A stretch of 64,000 nucleotides of DNA from Saccharomyces paradoxus (lineage: Eukaryota; Ascomycota; Saccharomycetes; Saccharomycetales; Saccharomycetaceae). The position numbers were made by a program, and so were the translations under genes. Where the stretch lies: assembly GCF_002079055.1 (NCBI RefSeq), contig NC_047497.1, forward strand, positions 1 to 64,000, given 5' to 3'. The notes under the pieces were generated by a model. The model did no database searches, was not told the origin of the DNA, and was given only the letters and a program-made list of their open reading frames with translations. Within the stretch, counting starts at the first letter, position 1, and each line of letters begins with the position of its first letter. Shown here in pieces: positions 51,701 through 59,967 of the stretch.

Positions 51701-52579
51701 TACATCGTTAATGTTCAATTTGCCCTTTTTAATCATTGCGGAGCCAAACCAGAATCCTTGTACAAACATAGTCAAGGTCAAAAACCTCAAGATCCCAGCG
51801 TTTGCAGCGACAAAAAAGCAACTTCTGATGAAGAAAGTGTTACAATTCAGGATAATTTCTCGAAAATTTTTTCTTTCCAAAGGTTGGGTACAATATAGTC
51901 TCACCAATTGAGCAGCATTCATCGACCATGTGAATAATTGGGCTGCTTTACTCGTTTCTGAATTCTCCTTCTCTGAGTACATATGAATCATTCTGGAAAA
52001 TAATACAGCAGAAAAAGTGATTATTGGAGAGCTACAAAGGATAATTAGAGTTAGTGACCAGGAATAGTAGAATGACGTTCCTAGAAGCGCACATATTGCA
52101 ACTAGGTTCTGGAAAGTTATGGCAGATGCCTCTGCGGAGCTCGATCTCAGCTCTTCCACACATCTGTTGATCTGAGTGAAATCTCCCAATAATTCTTCGT
52201 TAGTGTCATACCATTCCATTGGCTTTTTCTCCAAATATGCCTCCAATATTTGCGACCGTATTCTAAAGCCTTGTCTCTCGCCGATGTGCATCCAACTTGT
52301 TAGAGAAAGCCACATGACTGGCACAGAAGCCACACCAAGTGCCATCACTGCCATTGACCTTCGTACTAGCTGTGGATATAAAACATGGTGTGACCCACTA
52401 ATCACGAACACTGAGAGTAAATCGAACACTCTACCCGTCAGGATAGAAGTAATTGCCGGCACCAGGCCGGTTGCCACGGTACCTATTACCATTATCGTTA
52501 ACAGTTTGTAGTCACTCCGTATGTTCACATTCCTGAAGATGTGATAGTGTCTTGCAGCTTTAAAATCTCGAAAGTTCAT
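48707..52579 (-). CDS. STE6: ABC exporter of a-factor pheromone
   Basis: A 1290-residue ABCB-type full transporter that exports the farnesylated a-factor from MATa cells. There are two halves, each with six membrane segments and a nucleotide-binding domain. NBD1 has Walker A GKSGSGKST at 392-400, signature LSGGQQQR and Walker B ILFLDEAVSALD. NBD2 has GESGSGKST, LSGGQAQR and ILILDECTSALD, so both sites look catalytic. The acidic, Ser/Thr-rich linker at about 620-700 fits the known ubiquitination and degradation region. Length equals S. cerevisiae Ste6. The a-cell-specific operator lies upstream at 52,761. Intact. Confidence 0.98.
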   Translation of the reverse strand: MNFRDFKAARHYHIFRNVNIRSDYKLLTIMVIGTVATGLVPAITSILTGRVFDLLSVFVISGSHHVLYPQLVRRSMAVMALGVASVPVMWLSLTSWMHIGERQGFRIRSQILEAYLEKKPMEWYDTNEELLGDFTQINRCVEELRSSSAEASAITFQNLVAICALLGTSFYYSWSLTLIILCSSPIITFSAVLFSRMIHMYSEKENSETSKAAQLFTWSMNAAQLVRLYCTQPLERKNFREIILNCNTFFIRSCFFVAANAGILRFLTLTMFVQGFWFGSAMIKKGKLNINDVITCFHSCIMLGSTLNNTLHQIVVLQKGEVALRKILTLLEDGPKRNPLNKIVAPQYPLEYATSDLTFDNVSFSYPSRPSETVLENVNLNFPAGRFTFIVGKSGSGKSTLSNLLLKFYDGYDGSISINGRNIQTIDRKLLIENITVVEQRCTLFNDTLRNNILLGSTDSIRNADYSTSENRDLIKDACRMALLDRLILDLPNGLETLIGSGGITLSGGQQQRVAIARAFIRDTPILFLDEAVSALDIVHRNLLMKAIRHWRKGKTTIISTHELGQIESDDYLYLMKEGKIVESGIQSELLSDPTTTFSTWYHLQNDYSDAKTIVNTEIEEKSIQTVESVNSQLETPKFEAGLSNLGYDEADQLSFYEAIYQKRSNCKTRRIKIEEENTEYVLEQQNNIESATGPQLLSIIQIIRRMIKSIRYKKTLILGLLCSFIAGATNPVFSYTFSFLLEGIVPLTDGDTGSSYYLAKWSFVVLGVAAADGIFNFAKGFLLGYCSEYWIMDLRNEVMEKLTRKNMNWFSGENNKASEISALVLNDLRDLRSLVSEFLSAMTSFITVSTIGLIWALVSGWKLSLVCISMFPLIIIFSAIYGGILQKYETDYKTSVAQLENCLYQIVTSIKTIKCLQAEFHFQMSYHELKIKMQQIASKRAIATGFGISMTNMIAMCIQAILYYYGLKLVMIHEYTSKKMFATFTLLLFTIMSCTSLVSQIPDISRGQRAASFIYRILDEKRDTLEVENNNARVIGIAGRTYYEKEKIPIVSIQNLTFAYPSAPTAFVYKHMKLDMFCGQTLGIIGESGSGKSTLVLLLTRLYDCEIGKIKIDGTDVNDWNLTSLRGEISVVEQKPLLFNGTIRDNLTYGCLGEIPEIEMYDALKYVGIYDFVTSSFQGLDTRIDTTLLSGGQAQRLCIARALLRKSKILILDECTSALDSVSSCIINEIVKKGPPALLTIVITHNEQMMRSCNSIAVFKDGKVVEQGNFDALYNNRGELFRIVSNRSS

Positions 52580-52760
52580 TGTGTGCTTTTTGTTATTTCT
52601 TAAATAAAAATCTTCAGCGCCACTTACAAGCTCTCTGTGACGACGTAACAGCAGCAGATGGTGCAGCCATACTCTGCTTTATAAGCTTCTGTATTTAAAT
52701 GAATCAGTGGCGATACTGCTGCAGTTTCATGTCTGAAACAACTGTTTATATGCGATGCAG

Positions 52761-52791
52761 CGTGTAAATTTCCGAATTAGGTAATTACATG
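52761..52791 (-). promoter_or_regulatory. STE6 alpha2-Mcm1 operator
   Basis: A 31-base near-palindrome about 180 bp upstream of STE6. A central Mcm1 P-box-like core (CCTAATTCGG on the minus strand) is flanked by alpha2 half-sites, CATGTAATTA on one side and ATTTACACG on the other. It matches the classical STE6 operator as I recall it. In alpha cells alpha2, Mcm1 and Ssn6-Tup1 repress through it and position nucleosomes; in a cells Mcm1 activates. Confidence 0.93.
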
Positions 52792-52992
52792 GCAAAGAAA
52801 AACAAGAAATTGTTTTCTTAAAGTGCCTTTGCCATTTAAGGTAAACAACAAACTAGCTAGTGACAGATTAGCAAACAGAAAAAGATCGAAACATCTTTCT
52901 TAGTGAAAGATTGTCTTTGTTTGATACAAGAATATATAGATAGCAGACGATAACAGCTATTCGCATTAATGATAATATCGTTTAATGATGAT

Positions 52993-52998
52993 AAAAAA
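52993..52998 (-). terminator. Pol III T-run terminator of tRNA-Thr
   Basis: Six T residues on the minus strand lie a few bases past the 3' end of the tRNA gene, as expected for RNA polymerase III termination. Confidence 0.8.
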
Positions 52999-53001
52999 TT
53001 A

Positions 53002-53073
53002 TGCCCTCTGTGGGAATTGAACCCACGATCCCCGCATTACGAGTGCGATGCCTTACCACTTGGCCAAAAGGGC
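53002..53073 (-). tRNA. TRT2: tRNA-Thr (anticodon CGU)
   Basis: A 72-nt cloverleaf on the minus strand. The acceptor stem is GCCCTTT with AGAGGGC and discriminator A. TGGCCAAGTGG is the A box, the anticodon loop CTCGTAA gives CGU (codon ACG, Thr), and GGTTCAATTCC is the B box. There is no intron. It lies between STE6 and CBT1 as in S. cerevisiae, where this tRNA gene (TRT2) is a barrier that stops alpha2-directed repression of STE6 from spreading to CBT1. No Ty LTR is inserted upstream of it. Confidence 0.97.
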
Positions 53074-53419
53074 TGAGTAATTTTTATACCAGCTAAATTT
53101 GTAAGACTGATATAATGCATAGTTTTTTTCGTTTGAAGATGATAAAACTTAATGACCCCCAAAAAATAGTAATTTTAGCGTACAAGTTAAGAAATTAGTG
53201 TTATTTTACTCAGCCTCTAGCAGCAAGATCTTTTGATATCTCGCGCGAAAACGTTTCGGAGGATATGATCTATTCACTGCAACTATCTGGATATAAGTAT
53301 ATATGTTTCTTCGGTTTTTTCATTTTGCCTAGTTTCGTCTTTTTGATTGATCAAAAGTTTACTGCGCTTTTAAGTACAGAAGAGTTAGAGAAAGCAAACA
53401 GAAATATCGCAAGATAAAC
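53074..53419. promoter_or_regulatory. CBT1 promoter region
   Basis: About 350 bp between the tRNA 5' end and CBT1. It is AT-rich with TATATGT near 53,300. No specific factor site recognised and no LTR found. Confidence 0.45.
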
Positions 53420-54235
53420 ATGGTAAACTATGGAAATCATAGTAGCGAGGTTTTGAAAGTTCTTAAGACGCCGAAATTCGTACTGAGACATGGAAATGTA
53501 ACTGGCAAACAACGCTTTGCCCTAAAGCGGAAGATAAATGACAAACTATGTGAGGATAAATATCAGGAATACTTGAATGAATACAACACTTTCGTACTTT
53601 ACGACTGGGAAAGCAGCGGGGCTGGTAGTCTTGTCGATTCCTCTTACAATCTGCCCTCATTATGGAAGGAGTTTATAAGAGAGGGCGTCTCTAAAGGTGC
53701 AATAAACGATAAGCTCCCGACAGTCTTCATGAAAAGAAAGTTGGCAAATTCAGCCCTGGGCCGGTGTTTAGGACTTGATTTCCTGACTGATCCGAGCGAG
53801 TCAAGACATGAGTATAGGTGCATGTTTCAAACCGTTCAGGACATCCCATCTCTTTCGCAATTGATCTTATTCAACAGCATGCCAAATGTTCCCGTAAGAT
53901 TAAAAGTGCATACCGTTGGTATAAATATCAATTCCGGCTCCAAACGTTCCGTGGTAAGCAATGCAAGCGGTGGCGACACTGGCATGAGCAAAGCAGTTAC
54001 TTATATCCAACCGCTGTTGGAGGAGTCCTCGAGGATGTACCGCAATCTAAGCTACTGGAAGCTGCTAAAGATAGCACGAAGTAACAAGGGGGATGGACCT
54101 TTGGATGAGAGCATGCGTATCAAGTCGCAAGTCAAGTTTTTATTAACTCAATTGGCAATGAACCGAATTACCTCGCCTTCCATCACGGATCATGGGGGTC
54201 AAAACTGGCTCATATTCACCAGAAGACTGTCATAA
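53420..54235 (+). CDS. CBT1: Mitochondrial cob mRNA 5'-processing/stability factor
   Basis: A 271-residue protein whose S. cerevisiae ortholog (also SOC1) is needed for 5'-end processing and stabilisation of the mitochondrial cytochrome b transcript. The sequence is basic and lacks a recognisable fold, with conserved stretches KTPKFVLRHGNVTGKQRFALKR near the N-terminus and CMFQTVQDIPSLSQLILFN in the middle. It evolves faster than its neighbours: residues 175-190 (SGSKRSVVSNASGGDTG) and the C-terminus differ clearly from S. cerevisiae as I recall it. Length is unchanged and the frame is intact. Mitochondrial location is taken from the ortholog. Confidence 0.94.
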   Translation: MVNYGNHSSEVLKVLKTPKFVLRHGNVTGKQRFALKRKINDKLCEDKYQEYLNEYNTFVLYDWESSGAGSLVDSSYNLPSLWKEFIREGVSKGAINDKLPTVFMKRKLANSALGRCLGLDFLTDPSESRHEYRCMFQTVQDIPSLSQLILFNSMPNVPVRLKVHTVGININSGSKRSVVSNASGGDTGMSKAVTYIQPLLEESSRMYRNLSYWKLLKIARSNKGDGPLDESMRIKSQVKFLLTQLAMNRITSPSITDHGGQNWLIFTRRLS

Positions 54236-54458
54236 ACGATATATATGCCGTCAAGAATCTACAAACTTATACATATCCAAATATAATGCATATATTTAGT
54301 GACTATTGCGCTGGCGCCATCCAGCTCACTACGAACGAAGAGTGTATAACAAAGCATTGTGATGTTAAAGAATGGTGATTAACCAACGTTTACGGCAACT
54401 CTCCTTCAAGGATATACACAAAACAAGAGGTAATATCCAACAAGCTAGCTCGCCGCAG

Positions 54459-55220
54459 ATGTTATTAGATGACCAGCTGAAGTATTGGGTCTTGTTACCT
54501 ATTTCGATTGTCATGGTTTTGACGGGTGTGCTCAAACAGTACATCATGACACTTATAACGGGGAGCAGTGCCAATGAAGCGCAACCAAGAGTAAAGTTAA
54601 CTGAATGGCAATATCTACAATGGGCACAGTTATTGATTGGGAACGGTGGAAATTTATCTTCAGAGGCTTTTGCTGCGAAGAAGGAGTTTCTGATTAAAGA
54701 CCTTACCGAGGAAAGACATCTAGCCAAGGCCAAGCAACAGGACGGGTCGCAAGCTGGAGAGATGCCTAATCCTTTTAACGATCCAAGTATGTCAAATGCT
54801 ATGATGAACATGGCTAAGGGAAATATGGCCAGTTTTATCCCTCAGACCATTATTATGTGGTGGGTGAACCATTTTTTTGCTGGATTCATTCTTATGCAAT
54901 TGCCTTTCCCTTTAACTTCCAAGTTCAAGGAAATGCTACAGACCGGTATCATCTGTCAGGATCTGGATGTGAGATGGGTGAGTTCCATTTCATGGTATTT
55001 CATCTCTGTTCTCGGGCTTAATCCAGTGTACAACTTGATTGGGTTGAATGATCAGGATATGGGCATCCAAGCCGGGATGGGTGGTCCTCAGGGCCCTCAG
55101 GGCCCTCCGCAATCTCAGGTGGACAAAGCAATGCATGCGATGGCCAACGATTTGACCATCATTCAGCATGAGACTTGTCTTGATAACGTTGAGCAAAGGG
55201 TTTTGAAACAGTATATGTAA
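54459..55220 (+). CDS. EMC3: ER membrane protein complex subunit 3
   Basis: A 253-residue core subunit of the EMC insertase (also AIM27), a distant Oxa1/YidC-family protein of the ER membrane that inserts tail-anchored and multipass proteins. Membrane helices lie at about 9-28 (YWVLLPISIVMVLTGVLKQY), about 127-150 and about 170-190. A Met-rich cytosolic segment (MSNAMMNMAKGNMASFIPQ) precedes the second, as in other Oxa1-type insertases. Start: the ATG at 54,459 gives the S. cerevisiae length, but the same frame continues upstream to an ATG at 54,372, adding 29 codons. Which start is used cannot be decided from sequence. The gene ends 49 bp from the convergent PBA2. Confidence 0.95.
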   Translation: MLLDDQLKYWVLLPISIVMVLTGVLKQYIMTLITGSSANEAQPRVKLTEWQYLQWAQLLIGNGGNLSSEAFAAKKEFLIKDLTEERHLAKAKQQDGSQAGEMPNPFNDPSMSNAMMNMAKGNMASFIPQTIIMWWVNHFFAGFILMQLPFPLTSKFKEMLQTGIICQDLDVRWVSSISWYFISVLGLNPVYNLIGLNDQDMGIQAGMGGPQGPQGPPQSQVDKAMHAMANDLTIIQHETCLDNVEQRVLKQYM

Positions 55221-55269
55221 GTCGCGGCTACGTATGCATATGTATAGAAAAATTATATAGTTCTCGGTT

Positions 55270-56073
55270 TCAATTGTATAAATCTACAAATTTGTCTCTT
55301 GAATCTGGCATTCCGTACGCACCTTGCCACGATATAGGCCTAATAAATTTTGCTATTGGTGGCAGGTTGTTGATAGTCTTTTGAGAAATAATCCATTGTA
55401 AGAACTTTTGAGAATCTAATGAGTTGTCCCCCTCATTGGCCAAACAGCTACAGTATTTGATGCTGCGGAGGGCTTGAGGCCTCTGCGACGCATTGAGTAT
55501 TTGGAAAAGGATTTTGAAAATCGGCTGATCAACGGATATCTTGTCTTGAAAACTGGCTGGAGTAAAATGTAACCAATCATTGACCATTGACTCTTGATCG
55601 TTGAGATGGAGGTTCGATAGAAGATCAGCCTCATCGTCGAAGTAAAACTCACCTAGTGAAAATACCTCGTGTGGGCGTACAATCACACCGTTTTCGTCTT
55701 CCATTGCACATAGAGAGTCCCAGATGCATATTTCCGATATGTTATACTTGCTCAAGAACGGCAAGATGATTTCTACAATGAAATTATTCAAATAATTTAC
55801 AGACACGAGCGGTGTCCGTTGCTGTATGGCATAAATTCCCCGCTTCTTATTGTAGAAAACTTCCAAAGCGCTACTATACTTCATATCAACGTCCTTATAT
55901 AGCGAGTCGCTACCATCTTCTGGTCTGTCTAGTGGTCCCACAAATTCCACCAGGTATTTTGAATCTAACGCCTCTAAATATTCCCACTCATTTGCTTGTG
56001 AATTCAGCAGCCAGTCAATACTCAATTGCGGTATATTCCCTACACTTACTAATGGCAACACTAGGCAACTCAT
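55270..56073 (-). CDS. ADD66: Proteasome assembly chaperone Pba2
   Basis: A 267-residue cytosolic chaperone (PBA2/POC2, PAC2 family) that pairs with Pba1, docks on the alpha-ring of 20S precursors and prevents premature dimerisation or regulator binding. Conserved segments are LPLVSVGNIPQLSIDWLL at the N-terminus, VNYLNNFIVEIILPFLSKYN in the middle and a C-terminal tail ending FVDLYN. The terminal hydrophobic-Tyr-x style docks into alpha-ring pockets. Start: the frame is open 48 codons further upstream to another ATG (56,217), but the ATG at 56,073 matches the S. cerevisiae start MSCLVLPLVSVG and length. The upstream part would run into the divergent LOS1 promoter. Confidence 0.94.
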   Translation of the reverse strand: MSCLVLPLVSVGNIPQLSIDWLLNSQANEWEYLEALDSKYLVEFVGPLDRPEDGSDSLYKDVDMKYSSALEVFYNKKRGIYAIQQRTPLVSVNYLNNFIVEIILPFLSKYNISEICIWDSLCAMEDENGVIVRPHEVFSLGEFYFDDEADLLSNLHLNDQESMVNDWLHFTPASFQDKISVDQPIFKILFQILNASQRPQALRSIKYCSCLANEGDNSLDSQKFLQWIISQKTINNLPPIAKFIRPISWQGAYGMPDSRDKFVDLYN

Positions 56074-56309
56074 CGTATATTCTTTAGGGGTGTGTGTTAT
56101 TCTTTTCTGAACTTTCAGCTTCCTTATTTTTATTATAGGTGGCTTTTTTTTTAACATGTTACTCATTGTGGGATCATTTTTAGACTCAAAGCGAAAAATT
56201 GAAAAATTAGCTAACAAAAAAAACTAAAATTTTTTCAAATTCCATCTGTTGGTCTGAGAAGTTGTCGGTAAGCAACCTAAAGAACAAGTGTTTCCAGTCA
56301 AATCGAGGA

Positions 56310-59300
56310 ATGCTAGAACGGATTCAGCAGCTGGTAAATGCAGTGAATGATCCACGCTCGGATGTGGCCACTAAGAGACAAGCCATCGAGCTACTAAATG
56401 GAATAAAATCTTCAGAGAATGCATTAGAAATCTTTATATCACTGGTCATCAATGAGAATTCAAATGAATTGTTGAAGTTTTATGGACTGTCTACATTGAT
56501 AGAATTGATGACTGAGGGCATGAACGCTAATCCAAATGGCCTAAATTTGGTAAAGTTTGAAATAACCAAGTGGCTCAAATTTCAAGTTTTGGCCAATAAG
56601 GAAACTAAGCTGCCTGACTTTTTGATGAATAAGATTTCTGAAGTGCTGACTACTTTATTTATGTTGATGTACAGCGATTGTAATGGAAACCAGTGGAACA
56701 GTTTTTTTGACGATCTAATGAATCTATTCCAAGTGGATTCAGCTATTTCCAATTCCAGTCCGTCTACCGATGGTAACATTCTTCTAGGTCTTGAATTTTT
56801 TAACAAACTTTGTTTGATGATTAATTCAGAGATTGCTGACCAAAGCTTTATTAGATCAAAGGAATCACAGTTGAAAAATAACAATATAAAAGATTGGATG
56901 CGTGATAACGATATCATGAAATTGAGTAATGTGTGGTTTCAGTGTTTAAAACTGGATGAACAAATTGTGTCACAATGTCCCGGATTGATCAATTCTACTT
57001 TGGATTGTATAGGGAGTTTCATCTCATGGATCGATATTAATTTAATTATTGATGCAAATAATTATTATTTGCAATTAATCTATAAATTTTTAAATCATAA
57101 AGAAACCAAAATTTCATGTTATAATTGCATACTGGCCATCATCTCTAAGAAAATGAAACCAATGGACAAACTGGCTTTTTTGAATATGATCAATTTGACC
57201 AATGAATTAAATTATTATCATCAAGCCATATCAATGAATCCCCAAATTATTACATTTGATAATTTGGAAGTTTGGGAAAGTTTGACCAAATTGATTACTT
57301 CATTTGGCATGGAATTTACTATCATTATTGAACAAGTTAACGATGATCCAAAACTGGATACTTTATACAAACAATCTGTCATTTCAAATGTCGATACTAT
57401 TCTATTGGAGAAAATAATACCAATACTTCTGGAATTTATGAATAACGAGTTCGATTCAATAACGGGGAAAACTTTCCCATTTTGGTCAAACTATCTGGCT
57501 TTCTTAAAAAAGTATAAAGCATCCTCACCCAATTTTATACCATTGCATAAGGATTTTTTAAATAATTTCCAACAAATTTGCTTTAAAAGAATGAAGTTTT
57601 CAGACGACGAGATTACACAGGATGATTTTGAGGAATTTAATGAAACCATAAGATTCAAATTGAAAAACTTCCAGGAGATTATCGTGGTAATTGATCCAAG
57701 CCTATTTTTAAATAACATCACTCAGGAAATCTCTACAAACCTAATGAATTGTAAAAACGAAAACTGGCAAGTTTTTGAGCTAACTATTTACCAAATCTTC
57801 AATTTAAGTGAATGTATCAAGAACAACTATTTCGGTTTGAACAAGAATGAAATTATGACTTCACAACCTTCGCTAACCTTAGTACGATTTTTAAATGAAC
57901 TGTTAATGATGAAGGATTTTTTATTGGCCATCGATAACGAACAAATCCAAATACTGTTTATGGAATTAATTGTGAAAAATTATAATTTCATATTTTCAAC
58001 TAGTGCTAACGCAGCTATCGCCACTGATGATGATGAAAAGTATCTATTGATCTTAAATATTTTCATGAGCTCATTTGCTATGTTCAATAAGAGAGAAAAC
58101 GTTAGACTAAGGTCATGGTATTTATTTACAAGATTCTTGAAGTTAACAAGAATCAACCTGAAAAAGATTCTGTTTACCAACAAAAATCTGGTTAATGAAA
58201 TAACTAGTAAGATAAGTCCTCTACTTCACATAAAAGTAACATCTATCAACGCTCAAGGGACAGATGACAATGATACAATTTTTGATAATCAATTGTACAT
58301 ATTTGAAGGTATTGGGTTCATAATCACATTGAACAATAGCAGTCAGGAGCTCACTGCTGCCACTGCTAACACTACTATGGATTACGATATATTGGACCAG
58401 ATATTAACTCCACTCTTTACACAGTTAGAAGGCTGTATTACTCAGGGAGCTTCACCTGTGGTAATTCTGGAATGTCATCACATTCTTATGGCAATTGGTA
58501 CTTTAGCTAGAGGTTTGCACATCGGTTTGGTCCCTGAGAATCAAGTTAATAATATGATGGTCAACAAAAAATTGATCAATGACTCTTTAATCCATAAATT
58601 CTCTAATATAGCTGAGGTCATATTAGTGACATTCTCTTTTTTCAATAAATTCGAAAATATCCGTGATGCATCTAGATTTACCTTTGCCAGGTTGATTCCA
58701 ATTTTGAGTAATAAAATTTTACCGTTTATCAATAAACTGATTGAATTGATCTTATCATCCACGGATTTAAAGTCATGGGAGATGATTGATTTTCTTGGGT
58801 TCTTATCTCAACTGATTCATATGTTTCACACCGACACAGACTGTTACCAGCTATTCAACCAGTTACTTACTCCGCTAATCAACAAAGTTCATTCTATTAT
58901 CGAAGAGATTGATGAGCAACACCACCAACAATCAAGCATTAACAAACCTATAGACACTTCAGTCACAGCCACTTCTTCCGTAAATAAGAATATTGTGGTT
59001 ACTGATTCGTATAGAGATAAAATACTATTGAAAAAGGCTTACTACACATTTTTACAGTCTTTTACTAATAATTCTGTCACTTCGATATTGTTGTCAGATA
59101 TAAACAGAGCAATTCTGCCAGTCATACTAAACGATTTGGTCACCTACACGCCGCAGGAGATCCAAGAAACATCAATGATGAAGGTGTCACTCAATGTATT
59201 GTGCAATTTCATCAAATGTTTTGGGAATGGGACCTGCTTAGATAATGAGGATATCAATAAAGATCCCAACTTAAAGATAGATGGTCTCAACGAATATTTT

Positions 59301-59615
59301 ATCATGAAATGTGTCCCAATAATCTTTGAAATCCCATTCAATCCAATATACAAGTTCAATATCAAAGAGGGAAATTTCAAAACAATGGCATATGACTTGG
59401 CAAGATTACTAAGGGAACTATTTATCGTTAGCAGCAACCCAACCACAAATGAAAACGAATGTGTAAAATACCTTACTCAGATTTACCTTCCACAAATACA
59501 ATTACCACAGGAATTGACGATTCAATTGGTTAATATGTTAACCACAATGGGTCAAAAGCAATTTGAAAAATGGTTTGTAAGTAATTTCATTTCTGTTTTG
59601 AAGCAGGATCAATAG
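56310..59615 (+). CDS. LOS1: Exportin-t, tRNA nuclear export receptor
   Basis: A 1101-residue karyopherin-beta protein that exports spliced and intron-containing tRNA with Ran-GTP, linked to carbon sensing and lifespan. The N-terminal exportin/importin-beta domain (about 1-250) begins MLERIQQLVNAVNDP, and the rest is helical HEAT-type repeats rich in Leu, Ile and Asn. It is one residue longer than S. cerevisiae Los1; the indel lies in the variable Gln/Ser/Thr stretch near 885-905. Start: the open frame reaches back 16 codons to a TTG, but the first ATG is at 56,310 and agrees with the ortholog. Divergent from ADD66 across about 235 bp. Confidence 0.96.
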   Translation: MLERIQQLVNAVNDPRSDVATKRQAIELLNGIKSSENALEIFISLVINENSNELLKFYGLSTLIELMTEGMNANPNGLNLVKFEITKWLKFQVLANKETKLPDFLMNKISEVLTTLFMLMYSDCNGNQWNSFFDDLMNLFQVDSAISNSSPSTDGNILLGLEFFNKLCLMINSEIADQSFIRSKESQLKNNNIKDWMRDNDIMKLSNVWFQCLKLDEQIVSQCPGLINSTLDCIGSFISWIDINLIIDANNYYLQLIYKFLNHKETKISCYNCILAIISKKMKPMDKLAFLNMINLTNELNYYHQAISMNPQIITFDNLEVWESLTKLITSFGMEFTIIIEQVNDDPKLDTLYKQSVISNVDTILLEKIIPILLEFMNNEFDSITGKTFPFWSNYLAFLKKYKASSPNFIPLHKDFLNNFQQICFKRMKFSDDEITQDDFEEFNETIRFKLKNFQEIIVVIDPSLFLNNITQEISTNLMNCKNENWQVFELTIYQIFNLSECIKNNYFGLNKNEIMTSQPSLTLVRFLNELLMMKDFLLAIDNEQIQILFMELIVKNYNFIFSTSANAAIATDDDEKYLLILNIFMSSFAMFNKRENVRLRSWYLFTRFLKLTRINLKKILFTNKNLVNEITSKISPLLHIKVTSINAQGTDDNDTIFDNQLYIFEGIGFIITLNNSSQELTAATANTTMDYDILDQILTPLFTQLEGCITQGASPVVILECHHILMAIGTLARGLHIGLVPENQVNNMMVNKKLINDSLIHKFSNIAEVILVTFSFFNKFENIRDASRFTFARLIPILSNKILPFINKLIELILSSTDLKSWEMIDFLGFLSQLIHMFHTDTDCYQLFNQLLTPLINKVHSIIEEIDEQHHQQSSINKPIDTSVTATSSVNKNIVVTDSYRDKILLKKAYYTFLQSFTNNSVTSILLSDINRAILPVILNDLVTYTPQEIQETSMMKVSLNVLCNFIKCFGNGTCLDNEDINKDPNLKIDGLNEYFIMKCVPIIFEIPFNPIYKFNIKEGNFKTMAYDLARLLRELFIVSSNPTTNENECVKYLTQIYLPQIQLPQELTIQLVNMLTTMGQKQFEKWFVSNFISVLKQDQ

Positions 59616-59967
59616 CTTTCAGACACAGAAAACTTGAAAAAAAAAAACCAAAACGAAACTAAAAGTTGTAGTTATATTTATACTAGTATTTGCATTCGTA
59701 GTATGTAATTAGACCTATCATTAACTTTAAAGTTCTGCTGCTAGTCATGTAACGGCACTGAAAACCGTTTCTTTATCCATTATTTTGTATATGTGACGTA
59801 TTTATTACTTCTGTAGATTACGTAAATAATGACAAATGTTTAGTTTTTTTAATTTCAAAGAAATCGTTGGAAGGTTCAAAAAGGATCAGGTGAGATATTA
59901 GCGTAAGTGTATGTTTCAGTCTCTGCACGACACAAAGAACTAGCATAGTAGGACTTTAACCCATACA
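59616..59967 (+). promoter_or_regulatory. LOS1 3' end and EAP1 promoter
   Basis: About 350 bp in tandem arrangement. An A-run follows LOS1. A five-codon upstream frame (ATG ACA AAT GTT TAG) at 59,829-59,843 could sit in a long EAP1 leader, but transcript starts are unknown. Confidence 0.4.

Noticed and set aside
53074-53419. Ty3 sigma or other LTR upstream of the tRNA gene
   Set aside because: I looked for LTR termini in the usual target zone and found none.
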